Positions 5,713-12,725 of a stretch of DNA of 32,255 bases are shown piece after piece. A program made the position numbers and the translations under genes. This stretch comes from Anaerolineales bacterium (GTDB lineage: Bacteria > Chloroflexota > Anaerolineae > Anaerolineales > UBA4823), in assembly GCA_016935755.1 (NCBI GenBank), contig JAFGQI010000012.1, positions 1 to 32,255 of the forward strand, given 5' to 3'. The notes beneath the pieces were generated by a model. The model had not been told where the DNA came from. It did not search any database and saw nothing but the letters and a program-made list of their open reading frames with translations. The first letter of the stretch is position 1. Every line of letters begins with the position of its first letter.

Positions 5713-7767
5713 GTGCCAGAACAGTCGAAAGCGCCTCTCATCCAATACCTGAATTTTGACCTGGAGATCAGCCCTGCCCGGGAGGACGGATACCGGCTGG
5801 CAGTGCTGGATTCCCCAGGGGGGCAGGCCGAGGCGATCACCCAGTTCCCCTTTTCACAGAATGATATCGAGCGTTATGATGACAAGCTCAGGATTGCCCT
5901 GCTCAGCGCGGGGGTGAGCCAGCGCCTGATCCCTTCCAGCGAGGAAAAAGCTGTGCAGGAGCTTGGGCTGAAGCTGCTGGCGACCCTGATGCGCGGCCAG
6001 GTGCAGCGCTGTTTCGCCCGCAGCCTGGAGATCGCCGCCCAGCAGGGCAAGGGGCTGCGCCTGCGTTTGCGCATCCAGCCGCCCGAGCTGGCAGCCCTGC
6101 CCTGGGAATACCTGTACGAACCCGACCAGGGCGAATACCTGTGCCTGCGGCGGGATACGCCGGTGGTGCGCTATCTGTCCCTGCCGCAGACGATCCAGCC
6201 GCTGGAAATTCAGCCGCCGCTGCGCATCCTGGGCATGGTTGCCAGCCCTTTGGATCAGGAAGAGATTGAGATTGACACGGAACAGGAGCGGCTGGAGCAA
6301 GCCCTGCAGGGCTTGACGCGCAAGGGCCTGGTGAAACTCACCTGGCTGGAGAGCGGCGACTGGCGCGAGCTGCAGAGCGCCCTGCGCGACCCCTGGCACG
6401 TGTTCCATTTTATCGGCCATGGCCGTTTCAACGAGCAGACCGACGAGGGCGAGATTGCCCTGTGCAAGGAAGATGGCAATACCCACCTGCTGGGCGCCAC
6501 CCAGCTGGCGCGCCTGCTGGGCAACCAGCGCTCGCTGCGCCTGGCGCTGCTCAATTCGTGCGAAGGGGCGCGCGGCGGGCGGCGAGATATCTTTTCCAGC
6601 ACCGCCTCGATCCTGGTGCGGCGCGGCCTGCCCGCCGTGATCGCCATGCAGCATAAGATCACCAACCAGGCGGCGATCGAATTCGCCCGCGTATTCTACG
6701 AGTCCCTGGCGGAGGGGCTGCCGGTGGACGCCGCGGTGAGCGAGGGGCGCACTGCGATCAGCATTGCCTTCAAGCGCAGTTTGGAATGGGGCACGCCGGT
6801 GCTGTACATGCGCTCGCCGGATGGTCTCCTGTTCCAGGTGCAGCCAGGCGCCCAACCGGCTGCCCAAAAGGAGCAGGGCCAAGCCGCGCCGCCCAAATCG
6901 GCGCCCCGCAAGCGGGCGGCTAAGCCGCAAGAACCTGCTGCGGCTGCTCCAAAACCAGAGCAGCCGCAGACGCCAGAGCGAAAAGCGCCCAGCGTGCTGA
7001 CCCTGGCGTCCGGAGTGACGATGGAACTGGTGCATGTGCCCGCCGGGCCATTCCTGATGGGCTCCTCGCCGGAGCAGGTGCAGCGGGCGGTGCGGGAGAT
7101 GGGTGCGGATGAGAAATACCTGAAGGATGAACAGCCGCAGCACACCGTTGAGCTGTCGGAATACTGGATGGGCAGATACCCGGTGACCAACCGGCAGTAC
7201 CAGGCCTTTGTCCAGGCCACCAATAGAACTGCGCCGAGGCATTGGAAAGGCGGGAAAATCCCCGCTGGCAAGGAGCAGCACCCGGTGGTGCATGTCAGCT
7301 GGCATGACGCCCTGGCGTTCTGCCAGTGGGCCAGCCAGGCGAGCGGGCAGGCGGTGCGGCTGCCGACGGAGGCGGAGTGGGAGAAGGCGGCGCGAGGCAC
7401 GGACGGGCGCACCTTCCCGTGGGGGGAGGAACGGCCGGATGAAAAGAGATGCAACTTTGGCGGGAAGGTTGGAGACACTACGCCGGTCGGGCGCTACAGC
7501 CCGCAGGGCGACAGCCCTTACGGCTGCGCGGATATGGCGGGAAATGTGTGTGAGTGGGTCGCCGATTGGTATGACAAAGGAGAATATGCCCAGCGCGCGC
7601 AGGCGGTGCCCCGGGACCCGCAAGGCCCACAGAGAGAAACATTCCGTGGGCTGCGGGGCGGCTCGTGGGGCTCCAGCGATAACGACGTGCGCTCTGCCAA
7701 CCGGGTCGACTACCCGCCCGTCATTACGTACTACTACGACGGCTTCCGCTGTCTCCGCTCCGGATGA
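5713..7767 (+). CDS. CHAT caspase-like protease fused to an FGE/sulfatase-modifying-factor domain
   Basis: The protein is 684 aa from the GTG at 5713; the upstream frame is repeat-derived. After a family-typical N-terminal region, the CHAT domain has catalytic His at about 236 (HFIGHG) and Cys at about 283 (LNSCEGA). An Ala/Pro/Lys linker of about 50 residues follows. The C-terminal formylglycine-generating-enzyme-like domain shows VHVPAGPFLMGSS, YPVTNRQYQAF, RLPTEAEWEKAARG, FPWGEE, MAGNVCEWVADWY and a final RGGSWGSSDNDVRSANR...DGFRC. CHAT domains are peptidases often found in conflict and cell-death systems; FGE-like folds here usually serve as ligand-binding displays rather than sulfatase activators. 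The C-terminus resembles DGR targets. My reading is that target recognition by the FGE domain controls the protease. Confidence 0.9.
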   Translation: MPEQSKAPLIQYLNFDLEISPAREDGYRLAVLDSPGGQAEAITQFPFSQNDIERYDDKLRIALLSAGVSQRLIPSSEEKAVQELGLKLLATLMRGQVQRCFARSLEIAAQQGKGLRLRLRIQPPELAALPWEYLYEPDQGEYLCLRRDTPVVRYLSLPQTIQPLEIQPPLRILGMVASPLDQEEIEIDTEQERLEQALQGLTRKGLVKLTWLESGDWRELQSALRDPWHVFHFIGHGRFNEQTDEGEIALCKEDGNTHLLGATQLARLLGNQRSLRLALLNSCEGARGGRRDIFSSTASILVRRGLPAVIAMQHKITNQAAIEFARVFYESLAEGLPVDAAVSEGRTAISIAFKRSLEWGTPVLYMRSPDGLLFQVQPGAQPAAQKEQGQAAPPKSAPRKRAAKPQEPAAAAPKPEQPQTPERKAPSVLTLASGVTMELVHVPAGPFLMGSSPEQVQRAVREMGADEKYLKDEQPQHTVELSEYWMGRYPVTNRQYQAFVQATNRTAPRHWKGGKIPAGKEQHPVVHVSWHDALAFCQWASQASGQAVRLPTEAEWEKAARGTDGRTFPWGEERPDEKRCNFGGKVGDTTPVGRYSPQGDSPYGCADMAGNVCEWVADWYDKGEYAQRAQAVPRDPQGPQRETFRGLRGGSWGSSDNDVRSANRVDYPPVITYYYDGFRCLRSG

Positions 7768-7801
7768 TTCTGGTTTGCTGGCTGCTGGGATTCTGGAATC
7801 C
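7654..7801 (+). other. Candidate DGR variable region with trailing hairpin
   Basis: Codons after the conserved GGSW (7660-7668) read as blocks of NNY codons set between fixed residues (VRSAN R, PP, T, GFR). Fifteen presumptive variable codons (7669-7686, 7705-7713, 7720-7725, 7729-7740) all end in C or T, 13 of them in C. That is what mutated AAC/AAT template codons would leave. The stop at 7765-7767 is followed by a small hairpin, GGATTC-TG-GAATCC (7788-7801), placed like the structures downstream of DGR homing sites. No template repeat or reverse transcriptase was seen in the window. Confidence 0.45.
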
Positions 7802-7847
7802 TGGAACGGGGGGTGTGGGGGGTGAGCCCTCCACCGGCGGCGGGTTT

Positions 7848-7910
7848 TCCTGATGCCGCCCCGAATGAATTCGGGCGCTGGTATAGAAAACGTGCTGAAG
7901 CACGTTTCGG
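7848..7910 (-). repeat. Palindromic (REP-like) repeat, left copy
   Basis: It contains the perfect hairpin AAACGTGCT-GA-AGCACGTTT (7888-7907) and the palindrome CCCGAAT-GA-ATTCGGG. Its reverse complement aligns with 8658-8718 and 8881-8939: the AACGTGCTTCAGCACGTTT hairpin, then CAGC-GC, GAATTCATTC and GCGGC. It lies upstream of the Y1 transposase gene, inverted relative to the copies downstream. The rest of 7802-8049 holds no gene that I can support. Confidence 0.65.
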
Positions 7911-8049
7911 GCAGGGGTAATTGCGTGCTGAGCGAAGGTTATCAGCAGACTCGCCGGGATTTACCCTTGATGAGAGGCCCAATCGTGAGGACGTGGGGCA
8001 GTTGGCGCTGCAAATGGGGTGAAGTCGGAGAAATATCAGGAGGTGCCAT

Positions 8050-8556
8050 ATGTCATTCTGGCGTGCGTATTATCATCTGGTGTGGGCAACCCGGAATCGC
8101 CAGCCCTGGATTCAACCGGAGGTGGAGCCGCACCTGTTTGCTTACCTGATCAGAAAATCCGCCAGTATGGGGGTGTATGTGTATGCAATCAATGGCATCC
8201 AGGATCACATTCATCTGGTGGTGGCAATTCCTCCGCATCTCTCCATTGCCGAGGTGGTTAAAAACCTGAAGGGGGCCAGCTCCCACGATTTGAAAAAAGC
8301 CAATATTTTAGACAGCAGCTTTGCCTGGCAGCGCGGTTATGGCGTGCTGACGCTGGGCGAACGGCAGCGCAAAGATGCTGAGGCTTATGTGAACAACCAG
8401 AAAGCGCACCACCAGCAGGGAACAACGAACGCATGGTTGGAAAGAGAGGCTGAAGGGGATGAGGCTCTGGAAAATATTGGAAATAACCTGCCATCATCCC
8501 CTCACACCATGCAAGATGAGGCAGGCGCTTATCAGGTAGAAGAGCCACCATTCTAA
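8050..8556 (+). CDS. REP-associated Y1 (HUH) transposase, IS200-like
   Basis: This is a 168-aa single-strand DNA transposase of the IS200/Y1 fold. It begins SFWRAYYHLVWATRNRQP, typical of the family. The metal-binding HUH motif is DHIHLVV, near residue 57. The likely catalytic Tyr is in DAEAYVNNQKAHH, around residue 115. A strong AGGAGGT site lies 5 nt before the ATG. It is flanked by palindromic repeats in opposite orientations rather than by ordinary IS ends, which suggests a domesticated REP-associated tyrosine transposase (RAYT) that copies or moves these repeats. The Arg/Glu-rich tail after residue 125 is unconserved in appearance. Confidence 0.85.
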   Translation: MSFWRAYYHLVWATRNRQPWIQPEVEPHLFAYLIRKSASMGVYVYAINGIQDHIHLVVAIPPHLSIAEVVKNLKGASSHDLKKANILDSSFAWQRGYGVLTLGERQRKDAEAYVNNQKAHHQQGTTNAWLEREAEGDEALENIGNNLPSSPHTMQDEAGAYQVEEPPF

Positions 8557-8578
8557 ATGTTTTTTGACAGCCGCCGTG

Positions 8579-8718
8579 GGGATAGCGCCGGTGGGATGAA
8601 TCCCCCGGCTGGTACATGAAGCCCGCTAAAGCGGGCTGAACCAGCCGATCATCGTTTTGAACGTGCTTCAGCACGTTTGCTGTAGCAGCCGCTGAATTCA
8701 TTCACGCGGCGGGGACGC
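8579..8718 (+). repeat. Palindromic repeat array, copy A
   Basis: In order: GGTGGGATGAATCCCCCGGC, hairpin AGCCCGCT-AA-AGCGGGCT (8620-8637), hairpin AACGTGCT-TC-AGCACGTT (8660-8677), and a third stem from GCCGC-TGAAT pairing with ATTCA-C-GCGGC with one bulged base. The same series recurs at 8815-8939 in the same orientation. Confidence 0.75.
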
Positions 8719-8758
8719 GCGGCGGGATATGTCGGAAGGGGGGATGCCGGGTGGATGG

Positions 8759-8831
8759 CGCCGTGGGGATGCCGCCGGTGGGGATGCCGCCGGTGGGGAT
8801 AACGCCGGTGGGATGATAGCGCCGGTGGGAT
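8759..8831 (+). repeat. Imperfect tandem repeat, ~15-bp unit
   Basis: About five units of GCCGCCGGTGGGGAT and shorter variants run into copy B of the palindromic repeat. The unit equals the first block of that repeat (GCCGGTGGGAT), so the array probably grew by slippage from its edge. Confidence 0.7.
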
Positions 8832-8939
8832 AAATCCCCCGGCTGGTACGGGAAGCCCACTAAAGCGGGCTGGGAGGGGGGAACGTGCTTCCAGCACGTT
8901 TGGTGTATCAGCCGCTGAATTTATTCACGCGGCGGGGCA
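8815..8939 (+). repeat. Palindromic repeat array, copy B
   Basis: Same order of blocks as copy A, with small changes: one mismatch in the AGCCC(A)CT-AA-AGCGGGCT stem and one extra C in the loop of the AACGTGCT/AGCACGTT hairpin. It ends with the GCCGCTGAAT...GCGGC stem just before the sigma-factor promoter. Confidence 0.75.
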
Positions 8940-8975
8940 GGGGGAATTCCGATAGCCTGTGAGAGAGATTCTCGT

Positions 8976-8981
8976 TATAAT
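8976..8981 (+). promoter_or_regulatory. Predicted -10 box of the sigma/anti-sigma operon
   Basis: TATAAT in the context CTCGTTATAATCCCG. Transcription would start near 8988 and leave an ~88-nt leader before the chosen ATG at 9076. No clear -35 is seen. Confidence 0.4.
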
Positions 8982-9075
8982 CCCGCTTGAAAATGACCGG
9001 TTTTCTGATCTCTGGCTGACTTTTCACGGATCCACTGCCCTTTGTCCTATTTCTTCCTCGAGCGGTGTTATATGT

Positions 9076-9657
9076 ATGAGTGAGCATGACCGCACGGCGA
9101 AGAGACCCTCGATGGCTATGACCCTGTCGCAACGCAAGCCCGAGGCCCTGGCGGCCCAAGAAGACGCCCCCGATCTGGAGAGGATTTTCCAGCAGCATTG
9201 GGAGCGGCTGTACGCGGCGGCATATCGCCTGGTGGGCGACCCGGCGGAGGCGGAAGACCTGGCGCTGGAGGCCTTTGTGCAGCTGCAGCGCAGACCGCCT
9301 GCCCAGGCTGACAACCTGGTCGGCTGGCTGTACCGGGTGGTGAACAACCTGGGGCTGAATGCCCTGCGGGCGCGCAAACGCCGCCAGCTTTATGAGCTGC
9401 AAGCCGGAGTCAGCGACCTGGAGCGAAATCATCCAGCAGATCCGGCGGCAGAATTTGAGAAGCGCCAGGAACAAGAGCGGGTGCGGGCAGCGCTGAGGGC
9501 GATGAAGAGCCGTTCGGCCCAGATCCTGCTGCTGCGCCACTCGGGCCTGGCATACGCCGAAATTGCGGCCGCCCTGGGTGTGGCGCCGGGTTCGGTGGGC
9601 AAGCTGCTGACCCGCGCCGAGCGAGAGTTCGAACAGAAGTATGGAAAAGGAGGCTGA
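9076..9657 (+). CDS. ECF-type RNA polymerase sigma factor
   Basis: The 193-aa protein has sigma region 2 at about residues 32-100 (IFQQHWERLYAAAYRLVGD, AEDLALEAFVQL, VGWLYRVVNNLGLNALR) and region 4 at about 133-185 (SAQILLLRHSGLAYAEIAAALGVA, then GSVGKLLTRAERE). It should direct RNA polymerase to stress-specific promoters. The anti-sigma gene begins 1 nt after its stop, so the pair is co-transcribed and translationally coupled. I chose the ATG at 9076 because the frame upstream codes for nothing family-like. A start at 9112 is also possible, because neither has a strong ribosome-binding site. Confidence 0.92.
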   Translation: MSEHDRTAKRPSMAMTLSQRKPEALAAQEDAPDLERIFQQHWERLYAAAYRLVGDPAEAEDLALEAFVQLQRRPPAQADNLVGWLYRVVNNLGLNALRARKRRQLYELQAGVSDLERNHPADPAAEFEKRQEQERVRAALRAMKSRSAQILLLRHSGLAYAEIAAALGVAPGSVGKLLTRAEREFEQKYGKGG

Positions 9658-9658
9658 G

Positions 9659-10825
9659 ATGCACCCCAGCGAAGGAAGGATGCGCGCCTATCAGGATCAG
9701 GAATTGAGCGCCGAGGAGCGCCAGCAGGTGGAGGCGCACCTGGCCTCCTGCCCAGGCTGCCAGGAAATGGCTGAGAGGCTGGGCGAACGCCGGATGCGAG
9801 TGGAGGCTCAACTGGGATGCCTGGCTGAAATGCCAGCAGCCCCGATATCTGTGCGAGCGGCGCGTTCCAGGTTGGAAGCGCGCCTGTTTGATAATGGAAA
9901 GGAGAAAATGAGCATGTGGAAAAAAATAACTGCGCCGGGATATCGCCCGGCCTGGATTGCCCTGGCGGTGATGGTCACCCTGGCGGCAGCGCTGGCTTTC
10001 CCGCCGGTGCGGGCGATCGCGAATAACTTCCTGGGCCTGTTCCGGGTGGAGCAGATCCGGGTGGTGCAGGTGGACACGGAGAAACTGCCTGGGCAGCTGG
10101 AATCGTCTTCGAATCTGGAATACCTGTTCTCGAGGGATGTACAGTTCGACGAGCCGGGCGAGATTCAGAAAGCGGCCAGCGCTGAGGAAGCCAGCCAGCT
10201 GGCAGGGTTCCCGGTGCGCCTGCCCAGCGAGATTGATGAACCGCTGCAGCTAAGCGTGCAGCCCGGCGGCAAGGCAACCCTCAACATTGATCTGGAACTG
10301 GTGCGAGCGGTGCTGGCGGATATGGGGCGCACGGATATCGAACTGGCGGATAACCTGGACGGGGCGCAAGTGCAGGTGACCGTGCCAACCGGTGTGCTGG
10401 CGAGGTATGGGGAATGCCCGGAGGGTGAGCTAGAGCAAAGCTCAGACCCGGACATGCCAGACAGTAAGCCGCTGGCTGACTGCACCAGCCTGCTGCAGGT
10501 GCCCAGCCCGAGCATCACGGCGCCTCCCGACCTGGATGTGGCACGCATTGGGGAGGCTTATCTGCAGCTGCTGGGGATGAGCCAGAAGGAAGCGCAAGGT
10601 TTCGCCCGCAATGTGGATTGGACCAGCACCTTCATCATGCCGATCCCGCGCTACGGCACGGAATACCAGGATGTGCAGGTGGACGGCGTCACTGGCACCT
10701 TCATCCGCATGAGCCGCAGCGAGGTGCAGTATGGGCTGGTGTGGATCAAGAGCGGGATTGTTTATGTACTGAATGGCCTGGGCGACCTGGAAACCGCCCT
10801 GCGTTTTGTGAGTTCAATGCAGTAA
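9659..10825 (+). CDS. Membrane-anchored zinc-finger anti-sigma factor
   Basis: The 388-aa protein begins with an anti-sigma zinc-finger domain of the HX3CX2C type (H27, C31, C34, in AHLASCPGC). One transmembrane helix follows near residues 95-118 (WIALAVMVTLAAALAF), and then about 270 residues probably outside the membrane. The outer part is rich in acidic and Pro segments and resembles no enzyme I recognise; it may sense an envelope signal. The start at 9659 has GGAGG 5 nt upstream, inside the sigma-factor gene. It should hold the ECF sigma at the membrane until the signal comes. Confidence 0.88.
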   Translation: MHPSEGRMRAYQDQELSAEERQQVEAHLASCPGCQEMAERLGERRMRVEAQLGCLAEMPAAPISVRAARSRLEARLFDNGKEKMSMWKKITAPGYRPAWIALAVMVTLAAALAFPPVRAIANNFLGLFRVEQIRVVQVDTEKLPGQLESSSNLEYLFSRDVQFDEPGEIQKAASAEEASQLAGFPVRLPSEIDEPLQLSVQPGGKATLNIDLELVRAVLADMGRTDIELADNLDGAQVQVTVPTGVLARYGECPEGELEQSSDPDMPDSKPLADCTSLLQVPSPSITAPPDLDVARIGEAYLQLLGMSQKEAQGFARNVDWTSTFIMPIPRYGTEYQDVQVDGVTGTFIRMSRSEVQYGLVWIKSGIVYVLNGLGDLETALRFVSSMQ

Positions 10826-10830
10826 AATAT

Positions 10831-10866
10831 GCTTTGAAGGGCTGCCAGACAGCAGCCCTTCAAAGC
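10831..10866. repeat. Perfect 15-bp inverted repeat between anti-sigma and ABC genes
   Basis: GCTTTGAAGGGCTGC (10831-10845) pairs with 10852-10866 across CAGACA. It starts 5 nt after the anti-sigma stop and ends 7 nt before the ABC ATPase ATG. With no T-run on the plus strand, it could partly end the upstream transcript, stabilise its 3' end, or mask initiation of the next gene. Confidence 0.7.
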
Positions 10867-10873
10867 CATCCCT

Positions 10874-11791
10874 ATGCCTGACGCTGTCATCCAGACCTCC
10901 CATCTGCGCAAACTTTATGGCGATAAAGTCGCGGTCAGTGATTTGAGCCTGAGTGTTGAACGCGGCGAGGTGTTTGGATTCCTGGGACCAAACGGGGCGG
11001 GGAAGACCACCTCGGTGAAAATGCTGTTACACCTGGTGAAGCCGAGCGGCGGCGAGGGTTTCTTGTTCGGGCAGCCGCTGAGCGAGCCGATGGTGCGCCG
11101 GAGGGTGGGCTTCATGCCCGAACATTTCCGCTTTCATGATTGGCTGCGGGGGGAGGAGTTCCTGGCGCTGCACGCTGATCTGTACCACATGGAGAAAGGC
11201 CTGGCGCGCAAGCGCATCGCCGAGCTGCTCGATCTGGTGGGGCTGAGGCCCCACGCCCACAAGAAGCTGGGGGAGTACTCCAAGGGCATGCTGCAGCGCA
11301 TCGGGCTGGCTCAGGCGCTGCTCAACCAGCCGGAGCTGGTGATCCTGGACGAGCCCACCTCCGGGCTGGACCCGGTGGGGCGGCGGCTGGTGCGGGATAT
11401 CATCCGCGACCTGCGCCAGCGCGGCACGACAGTTTTCTTGAACTCGCACCTGTTGAGCGAGGTGGAGATCACCTGCGACCGGGTGGCTTTTATCAAGCAC
11501 GGCGAGGTGATCCGCATCAGCGCGCTGCAGACGCTGGTGGAGGGTGAATTGAGTGTGCAGGTGCGGGCGCGCAACCTGCTGCCAGAGGCGCTGCAGGGGC
11601 TGGAGCGCTGGAGCCGTAATGTGCGCCTGGACGGCGAAAACCTGACCCTGACGCTGGCAAGCGAGGCGGATCTGCCGGAGATCAACCGCTATCTGGTAGA
11701 GCAAGGGGCGGAGGTGTATGCCCTGCGCCCGCAGCATGTCTCGCTGGAAGACCTGTTTATCGAAATCGTCGGCACCGACGGAGGCCTGTAG
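10874..11791 (+). CDS. ABC transporter ATP-binding protein (ABC-2 type exporter)
   Basis: The 305-aa ATPase has Walker A GPNGAGKTT (38-46), signature YSKGMLQRIGLAQAL (about 135-149) and Walker B LVILDE with catalytic E160, followed by a typical PTSGLDP D-loop and an H-loop in NSHLLSEVE. The C-terminal ~90 residues form the regulatory extension seen in drug/lipid-export ATPases. The paired permease starts 10 nt downstream. The substrate is unknown. The hairpin just upstream of its start may set expression relative to the sigma/anti-sigma genes. Confidence 0.93.
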   Translation: MPDAVIQTSHLRKLYGDKVAVSDLSLSVERGEVFGFLGPNGAGKTTSVKMLLHLVKPSGGEGFLFGQPLSEPMVRRRVGFMPEHFRFHDWLRGEEFLALHADLYHMEKGLARKRIAELLDLVGLRPHAHKKLGEYSKGMLQRIGLAQALLNQPELVILDEPTSGLDPVGRRLVRDIIRDLRQRGTTVFLNSHLLSEVEITCDRVAFIKHGEVIRISALQTLVEGELSVQVRARNLLPEALQGLERWSRNVRLDGENLTLTLASEADLPEINRYLVEQGAEVYALRPQHVSLEDLFIEIVGTDGGL

Positions 11792-11801
11792 CGAGAAAGC
11801 G

Positions 11802-12650
11802 ATGAGCACGCTGATTATTGCCCGCCTGACTTTTAAAGAGGCTGCCCGGCGCAAAATTCTGCTGGCAGCTCTGCTGCTGGGGCTGGTGTTCCTGGCTATC
11901 TTTGGGGTGGGTTTCCATTATGTCAATGTGGACGTCGAAAAGGCATATGGGAAAGCTAACCTGGTGGGGCTGAACGAGATCCGCAACTTTATGCTGCTGG
12001 CGGGGATGTATGTGGTCAATTTCTTGACCGCCATCATGACGGTGTTGACCTCGGTGGATACGCTGTCTGGCGAGATCAACTCTGGGACGATCCATACCCT
12101 GGTCGCCAAGCCTCTGCGGCGCTGGGAGGTAGTGCTGGGGAAATGGCTGGGTTTTGCCGGGATGATCAGCCTGTATCTGCTCTTGATGGGCGGGGGAGTG
12201 ATGCTGCTGGTATACCTGCGAGCGGATTATATCGCTCCGCATCCGCTCTCCGCTTTGGCGCTGATCTGGCTGAACGCCCTGCTCCTGCTGAGCGTATCAC
12301 TGCTGGGAGGAACGATGTTTTCCACCCTGGCGAACGGGGTGCTGGTGTTTGGGCTGTACGGGATCGCCTTTATCGGCGGCTGGATCGAGCAGATCGGCGG
12401 GTATTTGAGCAACCAGGCTGCCAGCCAGACGGCGGTGAATGTGGGGGTGATCACCAGCCTGATGATGCCCAGCGAAGCGCTGTGGCGGCGGGCGGCTTAT
12501 GAGATGCAGTCCCCGCTGGTGTCGATCCTGGGGGCGACGCCGTTTTCATCGGGAACCTACCCGAGCACAGCGATGATGATCTATGCCGGGCTGTATCTGC
12601 TGGCGATGCTGGCCTGGGCGATGCGCCAGTTCAGCCGGAGAGATTTGTAA
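11802..12650 (+). CDS. ABC-2 type permease
   Basis: The 282-aa membrane protein (MSTLIIARLTFKEAARRKIL) has about six hydrophobic helices. A long loop after the second helix (TVLTSVDTLSGEINSGTIHTL, then KPLRRWEVVLGKWLGF) is the conserved ABC-2 segment. The ATG at 11802 was chosen because the upstream 28 codons lie within the ATPase gene. It forms an exporter with the ATPase at 10874-11791. Confidence 0.9.
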   Translation: MSTLIIARLTFKEAARRKILLAALLLGLVFLAIFGVGFHYVNVDVEKAYGKANLVGLNEIRNFMLLAGMYVVNFLTAIMTVLTSVDTLSGEINSGTIHTLVAKPLRRWEVVLGKWLGFAGMISLYLLLMGGGVMLLVYLRADYIAPHPLSALALIWLNALLLLSVSLLGGTMFSTLANGVLVFGLYGIAFIGGWIEQIGGYLSNQAASQTAVNVGVITSLMMPSEALWRRAAYEMQSPLVSILGATPFSSGTYPSTAMMIYAGLYLLAMLAWAMRQFSRRDL

Positions 12651-12661
12651 GATGGTAGAAT

Positions 12662-12714
12662 TGCGCCATGATGACCAGGCGCACTGCCATTTTATCCTGC
12701 GATAAAGCTGCAGG
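12662..12714 (+). other. Leader with overlapping alternative hairpins
   Basis: Three stems are visible: TGCGCC/GGCGCA (12662-12667 with 12678-12683), TTTATC-CTGC-GATAAA (12691-12706), and CCTGC/GCAGG (12696-12700 with 12710-12714). The last two share bases and cannot form together. The leader precedes the RibD-like gene, but it does not match the FMN riboswitch as I know it. It could be chance. Confidence 0.25.
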
Positions 12715-12725
12715 CTTCGAGGGGG

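Noticed and set aside
5854..7623. Long open frame on the minus strand across the CHAT-FGE gene
   Set aside because: It is a GC-rich antisense shadow with low-complexity Arg/Leu/Gln composition; the plus-strand protein has clear conserved motifs.
8050..8556. Reverse transcriptase of a DGR serving the CHAT-FGE gene
   Set aside because: The protein has an HUH motif and a catalytic Tyr, not the YxDD box or RT palm motifs.
7840..8940. CRISPR array in the repeat-rich region
   Set aside because: Repeats are unequal, palindromic and unevenly spaced, with no constant spacer length and no cas genes.
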